Assembly (NCBI GenBank): GCA_002506085.1
Contig: DAWV01000003.1
Location: 1-8,121 of the forward strand
Length of the DNA: 8,121 bases
Source of the DNA: Methanocorpusculaceae archaeon UBA425
GTDB lineage: Archaea; Halobacteriota; Methanomicrobia; Methanomicrobiales; Methanocorpusculaceae
Reading direction: 5' to 3'
A program made the translations under genes and the position numbers. This document shows, in pieces, positions 5,621 through 8,121 of the stretch; position 1 is the first letter of the stretch, and every line of letters starts with the position of its first letter. The notes below the pieces were generated by a model. It did not search any database and was not told where the DNA came from. It worked only from the letters and a program-made list of their open reading frames with translations.

Positions 5621-5666
5621 CAGGAATCATTATTATGTTCATGTTCCCTATGAATGTCTAAGGAAA

Positions 5667-6611
5667 ATGATAGAGATATATTCATCGGAGAGCGAGACGA
5701 AAATCCCGGTGCGGCAGTATACCATCACCAAAGGCTGCTGGATTCGCCTGATTGAGCCGACTGATGAAGAATTATCCCTCGTCTGCGGCACACTTTCTAT
5801 CGAAAAAGCCGATCTTACGGTCCTTCTTGATGAGGAAGAACGTCCCCGTGTCGAATACGACGAGGGAATGTCTCTCATTCTTATCGACACGCCGTATGTG
5901 GTAAAAGAGGACGAAATCGAATCATATACGACAGTGCCCGGGGGGTTTGTTATCCTCCCTGATGCGATTATCAGTGTATCTCTTCGCAAAAATCCGATTC
6001 TTGATCTGTTTGCCGCAGGAAAAATCAAAAACTTTTCCACGGAAAACAAGATCCGGTTCATTCTGCTGTTTCTCTACAGGAATGCGGATCTCTTTGTCCA
6101 GACCCTTCGTCTGATTGATAAGCGGATGACCGAAATCGAAAAGACGCTGAAAAGATCGACGAAAAACGAGGAACTGTTCCATATGCTCACCCTTTCCAAA
6201 TCCCTGGTCTATATTACCAACTCGCTGAAGGGAAACAAGAGTGTTCTGGAAAAACTTTCGAGGTCGCAGATAATTATGGCGAATATGACCGAAGAGGACG
6301 GGGATCTTCTCGACGATACAATAATTGAAAATACCCAGGCTCTGGAGATGGCATATACCTATTCGGAGACGATATCAAGCACAATGGGGGCCTTTGCATC
6401 GATTATCAACAACAATGTGAATCAGGTTATGAAAATCTTCACCTGTTTTGCGGCTCTCATCACCGTGCCTATGCTGATTTCCGGATTTTTCGGTATGAAT
6501 GTCATGGTCCCGTTTACCGAATATCCGTTTGCCTTCGTGTCTATCATTATCGGCTCACTCGGGTTGTCGTCTCTGCTTCTTTTTGTGATTATTAAAATGA
6601 AGGTCATTTAA
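5667..6611 (+). CDS. corA: CorA-type magnesium (divalent cation) transporter
   Basis: The product has 314 residues, a normal CorA length. Residues 1-~255 are the cytoplasmic part: a mixed alpha/beta N-terminal domain (to about 120) and long charged helices (about 125-255) ending in the stalk helix TMGAFASIINNNVNQVMKIF. Two membrane helices follow near 256-275 and 286-308, with the signature GFFGMN at 273-278; GMN forms the selectivity loop of the pentameric channel. The C-terminus is short and basic (KMKVI), as usual. The family moves Mg2+, and sometimes Co2+ or Ni2+, into the cytoplasm down the membrane potential. The YGMN Tyr is Phe here, which is tolerated. AAGGA (5660-5664) lies only 2 nt before the ATG, a short spacing, but no better start is in frame. 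It appears to be a single-gene unit. Confidence 0.93.
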   Translation: MIEIYSSESETKIPVRQYTITKGCWIRLIEPTDEELSLVCGTLSIEKADLTVLLDEEERPRVEYDEGMSLILIDTPYVVKEDEIESYTTVPGGFVILPDAIISVSLRKNPILDLFAAGKIKNFSTENKIRFILLFLYRNADLFVQTLRLIDKRMTEIEKTLKRSTKNEELFHMLTLSKSLVYITNSLKGNKSVLEKLSRSQIIMANMTEEDGDLLDDTIIENTQALEMAYTYSETISSTMGAFASIINNNVNQVMKIFTCFAALITVPMLISGFFGMNVMVPFTEYPFAFVSIIIGSLGLSSLLLFVIIKMKVI

Positions 6612-6661
6612 TCCGGGAACATAATGAGCCCGGTCCATTTATCCCCGTTTCTTTGCGCGGG

Positions 6662-6686
6662 ATGCCGGGGCATTTTGCAGTTTTTT
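6662..6686 (+). terminator. corA terminator
   Basis: A short stem, ATGC (6662-6665) and GCAT (6670-6673) around CGGG, runs into TTTT (6673-6676), and a TTTTTT run follows at 6681-6686. The position about 50-75 nt after the corA stop and the two T tracts fit archaeal oligo-T termination. The stem itself is weak. Confidence 0.5.
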
Positions 6687-6904
6687 GCCGGGCCGCGGGA
6701 TTCCCGGCATCGTTTGACGCAAATTAGGAAGCATTCCGTTCCCGCATCCAATGGCCGTAACCGGTTTTTTCTGCCGGGATTCGCATACGTACGGGCAAAA
6801 AGTAACTTCATTTCAGTAACGGGGTTCGTTATTTCAGGTTTGCCCGGGGCAGCCCGATTCATTTCACCCTCGTTCGTGCACAATATTACTTGCAGGGGAT
6901 TAAA

Positions 6905-6914
6905 GCAATATTGC
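6905..6914. repeat. Perfect 10-bp palindrome GCAATATTGC
   Basis: The palindrome is about 110 nt before the EamA gene start. A partly matching site, CACAATATTAC, lies at 6880-6890, so two CAATATT-centred sites are about 25 nt apart. They could form a regulator-binding pair or a stem of roughly 7 bp. Confidence 0.4.
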
Positions 6915-6933
6915 ACAGATTATTTTGGGTATT

Positions 6934-6985
6934 ACTAAGATTATTCTTAGTTATGTTAAGAAATACATAAATTCTTATAGAATAT
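6934..6985 (+). promoter_or_regulatory. Promoter of the EamA gene with layered inverted repeats
   Basis: Three inverted repeats follow one another: ACTAAGA-TTAT-TCTTAGT (6934-6951, perfect 7-bp arms), TAAGAA and TTCTTA (6957-6962 and 6972-6977, 9-nt spacer) and ATTCT-TAT-AGAAT (6971-6983). They share the half-site TAAGA/TCTTA, which therefore occurs four times in about 40 bp. TATA-like candidates are the AATACATAAAT stretch around 6962-6972 and CTTATAGAATATT at 6974-6986. The first 7-bp palindrome lies just upstream of the likely TATA/BRE position, where an activator or repressor would bind; the others overlap the box, as a repressor site would. Confidence 0.5.
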
Positions 6986-7014
6986 TCAGCGTAATGTAAT
7001 GACAGGATTATTCT

Positions 7015-7980
7015 ATGGACTTTAAAAAATTATCATCCTCGGTTGTCTTCTGCTCGCTCCTCGTGCTCCTCGCATCCTGTTCCTATGCAATCCTTTCAAC
7101 GATTGTAACGCTCGCCGTAATAAATGGTTTTGGGATACCGGTCATTCTGGTCGGTAAATTCTTCTACGGATGGATCATCCTTCTCGTACTTGTTGTTCTC
7201 ATCTGGTTTATCTATCAGAGAAAGCAGCCGAAACATGCACCCTCCACGCTTCCGCTCTGGAAACGTGTTGGAACTCTTATCATAACCGGCATTGTTATGG
7301 CGTCGGTAACAATTTGTTACTTCCTTTCTCTCGGTTACCTCCCGATTTCCCTGGCGGTCGTTTTACTTTTCCAGTATTCCTGGATAGGTGTCGTCATCGA
7401 GTCAATTGCCGGAAGAAAACTTCCGTCGAGAAATCAGGTCATTGCCTGTGTTGTGATTGTCGTCGGAACGATTCTTGCCGGAGGTATCATCGGGTCCGGT
7501 CTCTCGCTCGCGGAGATGAATCCAATAGGCATCATGCTCGGTCTCCTTGCAGCCTTCTTCTACGCAGTGTTCGTGTACCTGAGCGGCAGAGTGAGTCCCG
7601 AACTTGCACCGATGAACCGCAGTTTCTTTATTGCCTCCGTGGGTATGGCGTTTGTTCTGATTTTCGTCGGCAGTCTCTATGGGGGAGCAGCAATAATTGA
7701 AGGAATTACGAATGTGAATGCATTAGTCTACAGTATCCCGCTCGGTCTTTTCGGTATTGCAATTCCTATCTTCCTCCTCGCGGTCGGCGCTCCGAAGATT
7801 AGTACCGGTATGGCGACTATTCTGAATTCTGCCGAACTCCCGGTTGAGGTTCTTGCCGCCGCTCTTATTATATTAGAGCCGGTCGCGACTCTGCGCTGGG
7901 TCGGTGTCGTGATTATTCTTATCGGTATTGCTCTCCCGCATATCATCGAAAGAAAAATCACGAGCGGTCTTGACGAGTGA
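7015..7980 (+). CDS. EamA/DMT-superfamily membrane transporter
   Basis: The product has 321 residues, almost entirely hydrophobic, with about ten predicted membrane helices as two five-helix EamA repeats. The first repeat covers roughly residues 10-155 and contains YFLSLGYLPISLAVVLLFQYSWIGVVIE, the typical end of an EamA unit. The second covers about 170-312 and ends with SAELPVEVLAAALIILEPVATLRWVGVVIILIGI, the matching position. Both close with a helix ahead of a basic segment (GRKLPS; ERKITSG). The family exports or exchanges metabolites such as amino acids or nucleotide derivatives; the substrate cannot be read from sequence. AGGA at 7004-7007 lies about 7 nt before the ATG, a weak ribosome site. 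The gene is preceded by a palindrome-rich promoter, so regulated expression is likely. A membrane-protein-like gene follows 60 nt downstream. Confidence 0.88.
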   Translation: MDFKKLSSSVVFCSLLVLLASCSYAILSTIVTLAVINGFGIPVILVGKFFYGWIILLVLVVLIWFIYQRKQPKHAPSTLPLWKRVGTLIITGIVMASVTICYFLSLGYLPISLAVVLLFQYSWIGVVIESIAGRKLPSRNQVIACVVIVVGTILAGGIIGSGLSLAEMNPIGIMLGLLAAFFYAVFVYLSGRVSPELAPMNRSFFIASVGMAFVLIFVGSLYGGAAIIEGITNVNALVYSIPLGLFGIAIPIFLLAVGAPKISTGMATILNSAELPVEVLAAALIILEPVATLRWVGVVIILIGIALPHIIERKITSGLDE

Positions 7981-7988
7981 AATCCACA

Positions 7989-8002
7989 CTATACTAATAT
8001 AG
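7989..8002 (+). promoter_or_regulatory. TATA-like inverted repeat before the last gene
   Basis: CTATA-CTAA-TATAG is an exact 5-bp inverted repeat, 39 nt before the ATG at 8041. As a TATA box it would start transcription near 8020, giving a leader of about 20 nt that includes the Shine-Dalgarno site. The downstream gene may therefore have its own promoter. Confidence 0.4.
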
Positions 8003-8040
8003 GAGTTACGCAGGGGCGCTCTCAATCAAAAAGGAGGGTG

Positions 8041-8121
8041 ATGCGTTCGAGTGAACCCGGGATTACCGTTATGGATATCTGGGTGTACTTCGGTTTCATG
8101 TATGGGATTCTTTTTGCTGAC
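8041..8121 (+). CDS. Start of a membrane-protein-like gene, cut by the window edge
   Basis: There are 27 open codons to the end of the window. The N-terminus MRSSEPGITV is followed by a hydrophobic, aromatic segment, MDIWVYFGFMYGILFAD, that looks like a first membrane helix. AAGGAGGG at 8031-8038 is the strongest Shine-Dalgarno match in the window but ends only 2 nt from this ATG. The next in-frame ATG (8071) is too far from it, and a GTG at 8051 in another frame is possible with 13-nt spacing. The family cannot be named from so little sequence. Confidence 0.55.
   Translation, partial: MRSSEPGITVMDIWVYFGFMYGILFAD

Larger units (their letters stand above)
5393..5666. other. Intergenic region between the J-domain gene and corA
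   Basis: This 274-nt stretch has no convincing gene. It begins with a GC-rich imperfect hairpin right after the J-domain stop (GGCGGG near 5397-5402 against CCCGCC near 5424-5430, with an inner GGGT/ACCC pair), and T-rich steps follow near 5478-5492. It then carries the strong TATA box at 5518-5527, a candidate structured leader to about 5620, and an AT-rich element near 5627-5638 that could be a second promoter for corA. Confidence 0.55.
6612..7014. other. 403-nt gene-free region between corA and the EamA gene
   Basis: Open frames on both strands here are Cys/Arg-rich and lack family resemblance or ribosome sites, so I call none. The left half holds the corA terminator and GC hairpins, including GCCGGG (6687-6692) against CCCGGC (6703-6708) and a TAACG/CGTTA pair near 6817-6831. 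The motif TTTTTT followed within two bases by GCCGGG recurs near 6681 and again near 6765-6777. The right half, from about 6877, becomes AT-rich and is packed with inverted repeats and promoter-like elements for the next gene. Confidence 0.6.

Noticed and set aside
6608..6938. Overlapping ~100-residue frames on both strands after corA
   Set aside because: They cover terminator-like hairpins and T-runs, show atypical composition and have no recognisable motif.
7066..7080. Lipoprotein signal (LASC) in the EamA protein
   Set aside because: The match to a lipobox lies inside the first helix of a polytopic transporter; EamA proteins are not lipid-anchored by cleavage there.

Overview
The window most likely comes from a methanogenic euryarchaeon, with Methanomicrobiales (Methanocorpusculum-like) as my best guess. 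The basis is an archaeal-type glyceraldehyde-3-phosphate dehydrogenase, AT-rich TATA-like elements upstream of genes, oligo-T tracts after genes, Shine-Dalgarno motifs of the GGAGG type and moderate base composition. The genus assignment is inference from general familiarity. No rRNA, tRNA, integrase, transposase or CRISPR array is visible.

Layout. Positions 1-817 hold no convincing gene. This stretch opens with a run of 22 G and continues with compact hairpins, a pair of 25-bp direct repeats and a pair of 14-bp direct repeats that bracket them. It ends in the oligo-T terminator of the minus-strand genes. Positions 818-5077 are a minus-strand block. Reading downstream, putP (sodium/proline-type symporter) has its own terminator. 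It is followed by a likely operon: gap (archaeal GAPDH), then a WG-repeat protein fused to a histidine-phosphatase domain, then a VOC/glyoxalase-fold protein with a helical C-terminal extension. gap and the fusion gene are 8 nt apart, and the fusion and VOC genes overlap by an ATGA.

Positions 5078-5179 form a divergent promoter region. To its right the plus strand carries a roughly 60-70-residue stand-alone J-domain-like protein with an HPD motif, then a 274-nt gap with a strong TATA box and a possible structured leader. Next come a corA-type magnesium transporter, a 403-nt gene-free stretch with a terminator and a dense cluster of palindromes, an EamA/DMT-family transporter, and the first 27 codons of a further membrane-protein-like gene cut by the window edge.

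Functionally this is a transport and central-metabolism neighbourhood with three transporters (PutP, CorA, EamA). The least ordinary items are the WG-repeat/histidine-phosphatase fusion between gap and a glyoxalase-fold gene, the minimal J-domain protein without visible chaperone partners, the layered inverted repeats ahead of the EamA gene, and the repeat module at the left end. I do not see a complete, clearly new defence or mobile system here.
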